Shown here: positions 6,823 through 14,361 of the stretch, piece by piece | Layout of the letters: the number at the start of each line of letters is the position of its first letter | How positions within the stretch are numbered: the stretch's first letter is position 1 | Assembly: GCA_003022815.1 (NCBI GenBank) | Contig: PXSL01000028.1 | Coordinates: 1 to 15,265 of the forward strand | Direction of reading: 5' to 3' | Source: Halobacteriales archaeon SW_5_68_122 | Lineage (GTDB): Archaea; Halobacteriota; Halobacteria; Halobacteriales; Haloarculaceae | Length of the DNA stretch: 15,265 nucleotides | Notes under the pieces: generated by a model | Databases searched by the model: none | Seen by the model: the letters and a program-made list of their open reading frames with translations, nothing else | What the model was told of the DNA's origin: nothing | Position numbers and translations under genes: made by a program

Positions 6823-7059
6823 ATGACAAACAAAAACGTAAAGCCTTGGGAACTCACCCGTGATAGATTAGCACTAATAGGATTTGTCATCTCAACTACT
6901 GCCACTGCTATTCTTCTCACTATTTATCTGCATCAACAAGGTAATCCACCAGCCAGGGGACGAGCAATGCTCGGGCCTGGCGGAATTGTTGGGTATATTG
7001 TTTATAAAGCGATCAAAGCCACGGGGACCCGAGATGGGCAGCCTGAGCAAATAGATTAA
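6823..7059 (+). CDS. Small membrane protein of unknown function (78 aa)
   Basis: Starts MTNKNVKPWELTRDRLALIG. One clear membrane helix (about residues 17-40: ALIGFVISTTATAILLTIYL) is followed by an Arg-containing loop and a second, weaker hydrophobic segment GPGGIVGYIVYKAI. The tail is polar. Codon use is visibly AT-richer than all neighbours (ATA, TTA, AAA, ACT codons), which marks it as recently acquired. The in-frame ATG at 6796 is rejected because it falls in the promoter. It sits just upstream of a toxin-antitoxin pair, separated by 83 nt with its own promoter. I do not recognise a family. Small membrane proteins of this kind are common on haloarchaeal plasmids and proviruses, but no function is claimed. 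Confidence 0.65.
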   Translation: MTNKNVKPWELTRDRLALIGFVISTTATAILLTIYLHQQGNPPARGRAMLGPGGIVGYIVYKAIKATGTRDGQPEQID

Positions 7060-7112
7060 TTCCACTGGAGTCAGCACTAGAGGTGCCGTCCGGACCTAAT
7101 TCGGATAACGCT

Positions 7113-7145
7113 TTTGTATATACGTCGGTAAAGTGTCTGTATATG
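7113..7145 (+). promoter_or_regulatory. Promoter and possible autoregulatory operator of the toxin-antitoxin pair
   Basis: A TATA box tgtatatac (7115-7123) contains the perfect palindrome GTATATAC. A near-copy tgtatatg follows at 7138-7145 and includes the ATG of the antitoxin, 23 nt further on. Spacing of about 26 nt from TATA to ATG fits a leaderless transcript. Ribbon-helix-helix antitoxins usually bind short repeated or palindromic boxes over their own promoter, so these two boxes are candidate sites. Confidence 0.45.
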
Positions 7146-7439
7146 TCCGACGCGGACACCGCGGACGGTGATGATGGTCCGGAGATGATCCAGATCAATC
7201 TCCGGCTCAGTAAGGCGTTTCTCGAGGACATCGACACCACCTGGAAGGATCAGGGCTTCAATTCTCGAAGCGAATTTCTCCGACACGCCGCCCGGGATGC
7301 AGTGAAACACCCCGCGTTCTCGCGCAATGGATGGAAACAGATCGCGGCCAGCGAACATGAACTGCGATCCGGTGATGCCGAACTTGTGTCGCGTGACGAA
7401 ATCATCGAAACGGTAAACCACGACGAAGATGGGGAGTAA
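7143..7439 (+). CDS. Ribbon-helix-helix (CopG-type) antitoxin
   Basis: A 98-aa protein with an acidic N-terminus (MSDADTADGDDG), then the beta strand MIQINLRLSKAFLEDIDTTW, and the two helices DQGFNSRSEFLRHAARDAV; the GF-x-SRSEFLR turn is the usual RHH landmark. The RHH dimer would bind its promoter, and the C-terminal region (residues 55-98) would neutralise the partner toxin. The start at 7143 is chosen over one 60 nt upstream because it fits the TATA spacing and the RHH domain position. The stop overlaps the toxin start by 11 nt, classic for a type II module. Base composition lies between that of the AT-rich gene before it and the native genes. Confidence 0.85.
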   Translation: MSDADTADGDDGPEMIQINLRLSKAFLEDIDTTWKDQGFNSRSEFLRHAARDAVKHPAFSRNGWKQIAASEHELRSGDAELVSRDEIIETVNHDEDGE

Positions 7440-7714
7440 CGTCGGCTGGACCTGGAAGTTCAACCCCCCGAGCAGCCGACCGGTTCAACTCGCTCGACAC
7501 ACATATACAGGACCGGATCTGTTCGAAACTCGACGAAATAGCCGAATCAGAATGGCGTGACCCCGGGGAGTTCCTCAACCCACTGACCGGTGGCCCGTTC
7601 TCGAAACTCCGAATCGGTCCGTACCGACTCGCGTGTACACTCGACCGAAACAATTCGATGCTGGAAGTCCATCGTATCGAACACCGAAGCGGCGCCTACA
7701 CGGCTGATGATTAG
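7429..7714 (+). pseudogene. RelE/ParE-family toxin, one-base frameshift in a C6 run
   Basis: The partner of the RHH antitoxin. From ATG 7429 the frame reads MGSNVGWTWKFNPP and goes wrong at a run of six C (7464-7469). With five C the frame would continue NPRAADRFNSLDTHIQDRI, then CSKLDEIAESEWRDPGEFL, PLTGGPFSKLRIGPYRLACT, and VHRIEHRSGAYTADD to TAG at 7712-7714. That is a standard haloarchaeal RelE toxin of about 95 residues, an mRNA-cleaving or gyrase-type fold, with the conserved KLR-IG-YR core. As written, translation stops early after about 43 codons and no toxin is made. A homopolymer sequencing error is the simplest explanation; a toxin knocked out by slippage is the other. Confidence 0.82.
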
Positions 7715-7951
7715 AAGACCATTCTCCTTCTCGTCATGACCGGTAGCGACCCCGTCGAGACGGTCCTACCCGTCCGCCGGCGCGGTCCCGGCGGCTGCCG
7801 AGGTATTGAGGTGGGTGGTCTCGGTATCGGCAGGACCCTGACGACGTCACAACGGACGACACCGCCGGGCACCCACCGGAGTACATTGGTTTCGCGCGGC
7901 CGACGAGTGGCGGACAGAAGACATTTTGCGCGCGGTACCCCGCTATACTCT

Positions 7952-9068
7952 ATGCCATTCACACGACGCCGGGCGCTGGCCGGCGGTGCCGTCATGGTCG
8001 GGGCTACTGCCGGCTGTACGGCGATCAGGGAACGCGTCGGTGACCGCCGCCGCGCGACGCCGACGCGCCAGGTCGCCCCCGACTGGCGCCCGGGGCCGGG
8101 CACCTGGGCCGAACGGGCCTACGGACCGACGAACCGTCGCTACAATCCCCACGCCACCCCACCGCGGTCCCGGCCGACGGTCGCCTGGCGGTACGAGTTC
8201 GACGCGTCGCTCGGCGACGGCCACCCGGTCGTCGTCACGCGATATCGGCGGCCCGGCCGGGCTGAAGTACGTCGATGGCCGACTCTATCAGGTCGACTAC
8301 GACCTCCAAGAGCCCGACCTCGTCGCACGCAGCCCGGACGGGGACGTATTCTGGCGAACCACCCTTCCCGACAAGATTCGGGGCGTCCACGAACGGGACG
8401 GGTACGTGTTCGTCGCGGGCCGTGATCGGTACTGGACGCTCCACGCCGACACGGGAGTGGTTGTCCGCGAACGCGACACGCGGGTGCGGAACATGGCTTC
8501 GACCTGTGATTCGGTGTACGCCGCGTTCTCGGATCACCTCGTCAGGTACACGGTCGAGGGTCGGACCCTTGAGGATCGGTGGCGGGTCCAGGACGACACA
8601 CTTACCGAAGCCGTACACCCCGTCGTTACGGACGAGTGGATCTACGTGCCCCGGTTCAAGCCCGGCGGCGACGAAGGCGAGTTGGCCGTCTACGGGCACG
8701 ATGGCGAGCACAGAGGCCGGCTCGACCTGGATCAGTCCCCGCGCGGTCTCACAGTTCCATCCCACGGTCTGGTCGTCGTTTCAACCGCGAGAGTCCCTGG
8801 CGTACACGCGATGCAGCGGGACGGCACGCGACGGTGGACGGTCGACGTCGACGGGAGCGCCGGCGCGATCGCGGCCGACGGCACGGTGTACGCCGGGAAC
8901 CCGCTGGTCGCCGTCGACGCCGAGTCCGGTGACCGCCTCTGGCAGCGACGCGCCGGGCCCACCGACGCCGACACCCGTCCGGGATCGGCTCGTGTAGCTG
9001 ATCTCGCGGCGACGGACTCGACGCTTTTCGTCGCGTCGGACGGCGCAATCGCCGCGTTGCGGGGCTGA
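7952..9068 (+). pseudogene. PQQ-like beta-propeller lipoprotein, frame-disrupted
   Basis: The product has a Tat lipoprotein signal: MPFTRRRALAGGAVMVGATA followed by Cys in a TAGC lipobox, so it would be exported folded and lipid-anchored outside the cell. After a proline-rich spacer comes a propeller start AWRYEFDASLGDGHPVVV. The frame then changes near 8230-8250. The second frame continues DIGGPAGLKYVDGRLYQVDY and runs to the stop with repeated propeller blades (GDVFWRTTLPDKI, DGYVFVAGRDRYWTLHADTG, DGTVYAGNPLVAVDAESGDR). PQQ-like repeats make an extracellular scaffold or binding propeller; the family does not imply quinone use. Whether one base or a longer segment is lost at the junction is not clear. 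The start at 7952 is preferred to an in-frame ATG at 7736 because of the signal peptide. The 237 nt before it (7715-7951) show no convincing gene. Confidence 0.78.
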
Positions 9069-9176
9069 CCGTCCGCCGCTCGTCCTGGATTTTCCCCCGA
9101 CGGGCCCCGGGAGGATCGGCCGGCCGGAGACAGGTGATTGATGCCGACCGGGCTCGATCCGGACTTCCAGACCGTC

Positions 9177-11012
9177 CTATTCGTCGGTCGGTGCGTAGTA
9201 GTACTCGCCTGCGGCCTTCTGCTCGCGGTCCTTTTGTGAGCCGGGTTTGTTGATGCGCGGGCGGCCGGTGCGTTCGTCGCGCCGGAAGGTGACGTCGAGG
9301 TTCGACAGGAAGGCGTTCATCCCCTCCCGCATCGGGACGGGCTGGCCGGCGTGGCCGTACTCGGCGGGTTCGCCGTCGAACACCTGCAGGCGGTCCGACA
9401 GCAGGTCTACCATGTAGATGTCGTGGTCGATGACCATCGCGGTGGCATCGTGGGTCTCAGTGTAGCGGCGGATGGCCTGCGTCGCCAGCACCCGCTGTTC
9501 GACGTCGAGGTGCGCCGAGGGCTCGTCCAGCAGGTAGAGATCGGCCTCCTTCGAGAGACAGGCCGCGATGGCGACCCGCTGGCGCTCGCCGCCCGAGAGG
9601 TCGGTGAGGTTCTGCTCCATGACCCGCTCGAGCTGGAGCGGCTGTGCAATCTCGGTGTTCCAGTAGGAGGTGCCGAAGTCGTCGGTGACCGAGCGCAGGA
9701 ACGCGTCGACCCGCATCGGCCGGTCGATTTCGACGTACTGGGGCTTGTAGGAGATGTCGAGGTCGGCTCCGACGGCCCCCTCGTCGGGCTCCAGCCGGCC
9801 GGCCAGCAGTTTTGCGAACGTCGACTTGCCGATGCCGTTCGGACCGACGATGCCGAGCACCTCGTTCTCGCGTATCTCGCCGGCCTCAACCTCCAGTGCG
9901 AACTCGCCCTCGCCGTAGGACTTCCGGACGTCGGGGTACTCGACGAGGGTGTCGCCGCGGGTCGCCACCCGAGGGGCGTGCTCCTCGAACTCGATGGCCT
10001 CCGGGCGGACCCGCATGTTCTCGTTCTCCAAGTAGCCCTCGAGGTACTGGTTGATGCCGCCCTTCGTGGACTTGGGCGGCGTGACGACGCCGAAGACGCC
10101 CGGTTCGCCGTAGGCGACGTGTAGCGCGTCCGCCAGCAGGTCCAGCACCGCCAGGTCGTGTTCGACGACCAGCATCGAGCGGTCCTCCTCGGAGAGCTCC
10201 TGGATGAGCCGTGCGGTGGTCACCCGCTGGCCGATGTCGAGGTACGGCGTTATCTCGTCGAGGAAGTAGAAGTCCGCATCGCGGACCAGCGTCGCCGCAA
10301 GCGCCACCCGCTGGAGCTCGCCGCCCGACAGCGTGTCGATGGGTTGGTCGACGACCGGCCCGATGCCGAGCCGCTCGACCAGTTCGTTGGCGGCGCCGCG
10401 CTCGTCGACGCCGGCCAGCAGTTCCTCGGTCCGGCCGTCGAAGTTGTCGGGGATGCGGTCGACGTACTGGGGCTTGCGGGCGACGGACACCTCGCCCGCC
10501 TGCAGGTCACGGAGGAAGCCCTGGAGCTCAGTACCGCGGTACGCTTCGAGGACGTTCTCCCAGTCGGGCTCCTCGTCGAACCGGCCCAGGTTGGGCACGG
10601 TTTCGCCGGCCAGCGCGTGGACTGCGGTTGTCTTTCCGATGCCGTTCGGCCCGAGGATGCCGGTGACCCGGCCCTCCTGGGGGGCCGGCAGGCCGTACAG
10701 CGCGAAGCTGTTCTCGCCGTAGCGGTGGGTCGGCTCCTTGTCGAGTTCCTGCGGGAGGTTGATAATCTCGAGGGCGTCGAAGGGGCACTTCTCGACGCAG
10801 ATGCCGCAGGTCTCGCCGAGACACAGCTCCTCGGAGATGGACACCTGGTCGGGGCTGCCGGCGAACGGTTCGTCGTCGCCGTGGCGTTCTTCGCGGGTGA
10901 CGATGCACTCCTCGCCCGTCCGGTTGGGCGGACAGAAGTTCGCACACTCGTAGTTGCACCGGTCGGGCTGACACCGGTCGAGGTCGACGACGGCGATGCT
11001 GTCGTCGGCCAT
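9177..11012 (-). CDS. rli: Ribosome recycling/biogenesis ABC-type ATPase ABCE1 (Rli1)
   Basis: A 611-aa ABCE1 homologue that splits 70S-type archaeal ribosomes after termination. The N-terminal Fe-S domain has the Cys sets in DRCQPDRCNYECANFCPPN and CLGETCGICVEKCPFDALE (two 4Fe-4S clusters). Then two ATPase domains follow: Walker A GPNGIGKTTA with signature LSGGELQRVALA and Walker B FYFLDEITPYLD, then Walker A GPNGIGKSTF, signature LSGGERQRVAIA, Walker B LYLLDEPSAHLD. The C-terminal hinge region is present, and length is normal. The start is MADDSIAVVDLDRC at 11012; the longer in-frame upstream reading is Arg-rich noise that overlaps the previous gene. Its ATG shares one base with the stop of the EMC6-like gene, so the two are translationally coupled. 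The gene is intact, which shows that not every large gene here is broken. Confidence 0.97.
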   Translation of the reverse strand: MADDSIAVVDLDRCQPDRCNYECANFCPPNRTGEECIVTREERHGDDEPFAGSPDQVSISEELCLGETCGICVEKCPFDALEIINLPQELDKEPTHRYGENSFALYGLPAPQEGRVTGILGPNGIGKTTAVHALAGETVPNLGRFDEEPDWENVLEAYRGTELQGFLRDLQAGEVSVARKPQYVDRIPDNFDGRTEELLAGVDERGAANELVERLGIGPVVDQPIDTLSGGELQRVALAATLVRDADFYFLDEITPYLDIGQRVTTARLIQELSEEDRSMLVVEHDLAVLDLLADALHVAYGEPGVFGVVTPPKSTKGGINQYLEGYLENENMRVRPEAIEFEEHAPRVATRGDTLVEYPDVRKSYGEGEFALEVEAGEIRENEVLGIVGPNGIGKSTFAKLLAGRLEPDEGAVGADLDISYKPQYVEIDRPMRVDAFLRSVTDDFGTSYWNTEIAQPLQLERVMEQNLTDLSGGERQRVAIAACLSKEADLYLLDEPSAHLDVEQRVLATQAIRRYTETHDATAMVIDHDIYMVDLLSDRLQVFDGEPAEYGHAGQPVPMREGMNAFLSNLDVTFRRDERTGRPRINKPGSQKDREQKAAGEYYYAPTDE

Positions 11013-11329
11013 CAGGCGCCGGACCCCGTCGTCAGGAGCACCGTCCAGCAGACGAACCAGAGGGCGAAGGTCATGAAGACGACGTAGAGGTAGTCCTTCG
11101 CGCCGAAGTCCTCGACGTCGAGGTCGATGCCGGCCGCCTCGAGAACGCGGTGTAGCGGGAACTGCGCCACGACGACGGCCGCGAGCACGTACACGCCGAC
11201 GAGGTCGGTCGCGCCACCGGCGACGGCGTTCGAGACCACCGCCGCGCCGACACCCCCGAGACACGCCAGCGCCGTCACGGTCACGCCGCGGACGTGTGCG
11301 GCCCGGCGCTCGGCCGTATCGGTTGCCAT
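11012..11329 (-). CDS. EMC6-like membrane protein
   Basis: A 105-aa protein with three membrane helices: about residues 14-37 (VTVTALACLGGVGAAVVSNA), 42-58 (LVGVYVLAAVVVAQFPL), and 77-99 (LYVVFMTFALWFVCWTVLL). Topology and position upstream of rli match the haloarchaeal EMC6-like family, related to the small EMC6 subunit of the eukaryotic membrane-protein insertase. The start MATDTAERRAAH at 11329 is chosen over an upstream ATG at 11392 because GAGGAT precedes it at ribosome-binding distance and the hydrophobic part begins right after. The stop codon overlaps the rli start by one base. A role in inserting membrane proteins is inferred from family, not shown by the sequence. Confidence 0.82.
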   Translation of the reverse strand: MATDTAERRAAHVRGVTVTALACLGGVGAAVVSNAVAGGATDLVGVYVLAAVVVAQFPLHRVLEAAGIDLDVEDFGAKDYLYVVFMTFALWFVCWTVLLTTGSGA

Positions 11330-11415
11330 ATCCTCACTTCGGCCACCCGTCGTCAAAAGCGGTTCGCTCCCGAGACGGCCCCGTTCGGGCACCCTCGATG
11401 CCGCCCCGAGAGTTA

Positions 11416-11440
11416 CCCAACTAGTTGGGCTTAATGCTTA
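11416..11440 (+). promoter_or_regulatory. Perfect 14-bp palindrome abutting the TATA box of the winged-helix gene
   Basis: CCCAACTAGTTGGG (11416-11429) is a perfect palindrome directly followed by a TATA-like TTAATGCTTA (11431-11440), about 35 nt upstream of the ATG at 11471. It covers the position where TFB would bind, so a dimeric regulator here could block or recruit the basal factors. The divergent emc6-rli transcript starts nearby on the other strand, so both may be affected. Confidence 0.7.
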
Positions 11441-11470
11441 TGTCTGCGGGTTGCTTACACGTTTGTACGT

Positions 11471-11752
11471 ATGACTGATTCTGAAGGGGAAGAACTGTCA
11501 GACCTACCGCCAAGCGCGAAACTCGTCTACAAGGTGCTCGAGTACAACGGGCCGATGACTCAGAAGGACATCGTTGAGGAGTCGATGCTGTCGGCCCGGA
11601 CCGTCCGCTACGCCCTCGAACGTCTCGAGGATATCGACATCGTCACCGAGGACGTCTACTTCGCGGACGCTCGACAGAACCTCTACGAAATCGAGGCGCC
11701 CGTCGAGGCCGCCGCCGACGGCGGGTCCGAGGCGGCCGCATCCGACGACTGA
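11471..11752 (+). CDS. Winged-helix (MarR-type) transcription regulator
   Basis: A 93-aa single-domain DNA-binding protein. The helix-turn-helix is clear: LVYKVLEYNGPMTQKDIVEE, then SMLSARTVRYALERLEDIDI as recognition helix, and VTEDVYFADARQNLYEI as the wing. The acidic Ala/Asp/Glu tail is disordered. The form is that of MarR/TrmB-like winged helices common in haloarchaea, usually dimeric. The regulated target is unknown; the perfect palindrome in its own promoter makes autoregulation a natural guess. The start at 11471 is the only ATG before the conserved core. The divergent emc6-rli pair shares the 141-nt upstream gap. Confidence 0.85.
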   Translation: MTDSEGEELSDLPPSAKLVYKVLEYNGPMTQKDIVEESMLSARTVRYALERLEDIDIVTEDVYFADARQNLYEIEAPVEAAADGGSEAAASDD

Positions 11753-11871
11753 TCTGCGGCTCTTCGTACGGCTGCTTTCGCCCGACGAGCGCCGCGGTCC
11801 GCGTCGCCGAGGATTAAACGGCTTTTTGACCCATCCAAACCTGCTTATTGCTCCGATCTGTCGTTCGAGGT

Positions 11872-12438
11872 ATGAACCGGCGAAGGCTTCTCGCCGTCTG
11901 CTCGACGTTGCCGCTCGCCGCCGGCTGTACCGGCGCCCCGGCCGGCGGCGACGACACGCCGACCGGCTCCGACGGGACGGACCCGACCCCGACCGCCGGA
12001 GCCCGGCGGTGTCCGCCCTTCGAGACGGCCCGCGACAGGGCCGTCTGCTCGCACACTGTCGAGCGCGACGCGAGCGTCTTCCTCGCGGCGACGCCGAAGC
12101 GGAGCCGCCTCGACAATGGGACACCCGCCGAGGAGGTAACGCTGACCCTCCACAACCGGTCCGACGTGGAGCTCTCGTTCAACCCCCACAGCTGGCGCAT
12201 CCACCACGACGGCGGCGACGGGTGGACGAAACTCGACCGTGAGACCGCCGGCGACGGAAAGACGACCGTGGCGGCCGGCGGAACCCGCTCCTGGTCGCTT
12301 CTCGAGGCAGTCGAGTCCGTCCGATCGGACCCCGATCTCGACCCCGGACGGTACGCCGCAGAACTCGGCGTCCCGGACCCCGCCGGCGACGGCTGGGTCG
12401 CCTGTATCGCGTTCGTCCAACTCGAAGCCGGGAAGTGA
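11872..12438 (+). CDS. Tat-exported lipoprotein of unknown function (188 aa)
   Basis: Begins MNRRRLLAVCSTLPLAAGC: a twin-arginine motif and a lipobox ending at Cys19, so it is predicted to be exported by Tat and lipid-anchored. A Thr/Asp/Gly-rich linker (about 20-45) follows, then a beta-rich domain with EVTLTLHNRSDVELSFNPHS and TTVAAGGTRSWSLLEAV, typical of an Ig-like fold similar to BsuPI-type inhibitor domains. Cys residues at 47, 59 and near 181 could form a disulfide. The start at 11872 is chosen because the signal begins there; a TATA-like GCTTATTG at 11843-11850 is about 26 nt upstream. The gene is intact. Function unknown; it is convergent with the PIN-ATPase-KH gene, 81 nt away. Confidence 0.83.
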   Translation: MNRRRLLAVCSTLPLAAGCTGAPAGGDDTPTGSDGTDPTPTAGARRCPPFETARDRAVCSHTVERDASVFLAATPKRSRLDNGTPAEEVTLTLHNRSDVELSFNPHSWRIHHDGGDGWTKLDRETAGDGKTTVAAGGTRSWSLLEAVESVRSDPDLDPGRYAAELGVPDPAGDGWVACIAFVQLEAGK

Positions 12439-12519
12439 GGAGCGGCGGCCGACGGCCGCGTCCCTCCGGCGATGCGGCCGAGACGCGTGCGCTGGCGGCT
12501 CCGGCTCTCGCCGCCGCCG

Positions 12520-14227
12520 CTACTGCGGGACGACGGTGACCTGTCTGCCGTGGTCGATGGCCGCCTCCAGTTCCTCGGCGATGGCCGACCCCCGCGACAC
12601 CTGGATTTCGCCGCCGCGGGACACCGTCGCGGTGAAGAGGTACTCGCTGTCGGCCCGCACTTCGACGGTCTCGCCGTGATGGTCGCCCAGCGGGATGACG
12701 ACGTGGCGGTTCGTCACCTCGGGGGTGACGAGTTCGCCGGCGGCCTCGGCGCCGCCACCGCCGCCGGTGCCGCTCTTGCCGCCCGGCCGCTCGTCGAACG
12801 TCCGAACGTCGATGTCGATGCCGAGGCGGTCCTCGATTTTGCTGATGCGGCCGCCGCCCTTGCCGATGACGTAGGAGATGTCGTCGTCCTCGACGTAGGC
12901 GACCGCCTCGTTGCGGCCCTTCAGTTCGACCTCGACGTGGCCGCGGGCCGCCGACCGGATCTCTCGCTCGATCTCCTGTTTTGCGACCCGCTCGACGCCC
13001 GTCTCCCCGCCGCCGTCGTCGGCGCCCTCCAGCGGCACCGTCACGACCTGGCGGTTGAACGTGTAAATCTCGTAGGCGGGCGTCCCGGTCTCGAAGTCCT
13101 CGATGACGATGACCGGCCGCGCGAGGTCCTCCTCGGGCACGGGTAGCGTGGACGACCCCGATCATCCCGACGCCCGCCAGCCGCATGTCTGCGAACGTCT
13201 TGAAGTCCGACGTCTTCCGGACCTCGTCGTAGATGGTGTAGTCCGGCCGGACCATCAACAGCGAGTCGGCGGTGTTCTCCATTGACCCGCCAAGCTCGGT
13301 GTACTGGGTGATTTCAGGGCCGACCTGGAGGTCCCGGGGCTTCTCCATCGTCTTGACGGCGAAGTCGGCGTCGTCGAGGAACTCTGCGACGGCCTGTGCG
13401 AACGTCGATTTGCCGGCGCCGGGCGACCCCGAGATGAGGACGCCGCGGTGCCGTTCGGCCAGCCGGTCGCGGAGCTCGCCGGCGAACCCGTAGTCGTCCA
13501 GTTCGGTCTTGACGATTGGCCGGACGGCGGTCACCTCGATGCCGTCGGCAAAGGGCGGTTCGGCGACCGCGACCCGCAGGTCGCGTATCTGGGCGATGGT
13601 CATCCCGGGCTTGGAGAGCTCGACGAACCCGTCGGCCGACGAGCGGGCGGCGTCGATGACCTCGCTCGCGTGCGAGCGGGCCGTCTCCTCGTCGAGCGGG
13701 TCGTCGGCGACGGCATCGTAGGACATCTCGCCGACGGAGCCGCGCTTTGCCATCGGCGCTACCCCTGTCTTCAGGTGGACCGACATCGTCTCCTCGTCGA
13801 AGTACCGCTCCAGGGCCAGTTCGGCGTCGTCGCTGTCGTCGGTCCGTGGCTCGACGTACTCGACGTCCAGCCCCTTGGCCTCGGCGACCTCGCTCTGGAC
13901 GATGTCGCTGGTCAAAAGCGTCGCGCCGTGCTCGGCGGCCAGGTCTCGGATAAGGGCGTCTATCTCGCCCTCGGCGGCCTCGCGGCGCTCGACGGCGTCC
14001 GGCCGGCGGCCGACGTACTCGACCGCGAGCCGTCCTTCGTCGGCGTAGTCGGCAACGCGCTGGAGCTCCTCGAGGCCGTCCCAGCCGCTCTCGCGGCCGT
14101 CGTTGGCCTGCGCCTCCAGCTCCCCGACGACGGCCTCGGCGACGTAGACGGTGCCGTCGAAGCCGCCCTCGACGCGCTCCGACACGCGGCCGTCAATGAC
14201 CGCGCTTGTGTCCGGCAGAATCTCCAT
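12520..14227 (-). pseudogene. PIN-ATPase-KH domain protein, frame-disrupted
   Basis: An archaeal family with an N-terminal PIN ribonuclease domain, a type II/IV secretion-like ATPase domain and a C-terminal KH RNA-binding domain; its job is unknown but RNA-linked. PIN acidic residues are visible: D6, E36, D90, D108. Walker A is GSPGAGKST at 267-275, followed by YTIYDEVR (330-337) and GMIGVVHATR (354-363). At residue 363 (near 13138) the frame changes and resumes at VPEEDLARPV, then YEIYTFNRQVVTVPLEG, and the KH motif VIGKGGGRI in the C-terminal third. About 42 residues normally between these blocks are missing, including the RVELGMIPQ-type helix, so roughly 125-130 nt were lost with a change of frame. 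The start at 14227 has a TATA box 28 nt upstream (14251-14259). Divergent to the M20 gene. Family call is secure. Confidence 0.88.
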
Positions 14228-14249
14228 ACCGAAGATAGGGGCGTCGAGG

Positions 14250-14260
14250 CGTATAAATAC
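14250..14260 (-). promoter_or_regulatory. TATA box for the PIN-ATPase-KH gene
   Basis: Plus-strand cgtataaatac reads GTATTTATACG on the minus strand, about 28 nt above the ATG at 14227, the leaderless spacing. Confidence 0.65.
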
Positions 14261-14361
14261 GGTGATAGGTCGGTGACGACCCCGGGAGCGGCGGCCCTCT
14301 CGCCGGCCTCCGGCGGGCGTGTCCCGGGCACTCAAATCCCCGGGAGCCGTGGTGGCGGTCG

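Noticed and set aside
7077..7463. 128-aa minus-strand frame opposite the antitoxin
   Set aside because: No recognisable motif, and it covers an evident RHH gene with promoter on the plus strand.
7736..7951. N-terminal extension of the PQQ lipoprotein
   Set aside because: It would bury the twin-arginine lipoprotein signal in the middle of the protein and has low-complexity, non-conserved content.
10158..11087. 309-aa plus-strand open frame opposite rli
   Set aside because: It is the reverse-strand shadow of an intact ABCE1 gene; long antisense frames are expected at this GC content.
11820..11830. Strong intrinsic terminator after the winged-helix gene
   Set aside because: There is a short T-run (ctttttg) without a clear hairpin; it may aid termination but is not distinct enough to list.
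12179..13137. Continuation of the PIN-ATPase frame beyond the lesion
   Set aside because: After VVHATR the reading is Arg/Gly-rich noise; the true homology is in the other frame ending at 12520.
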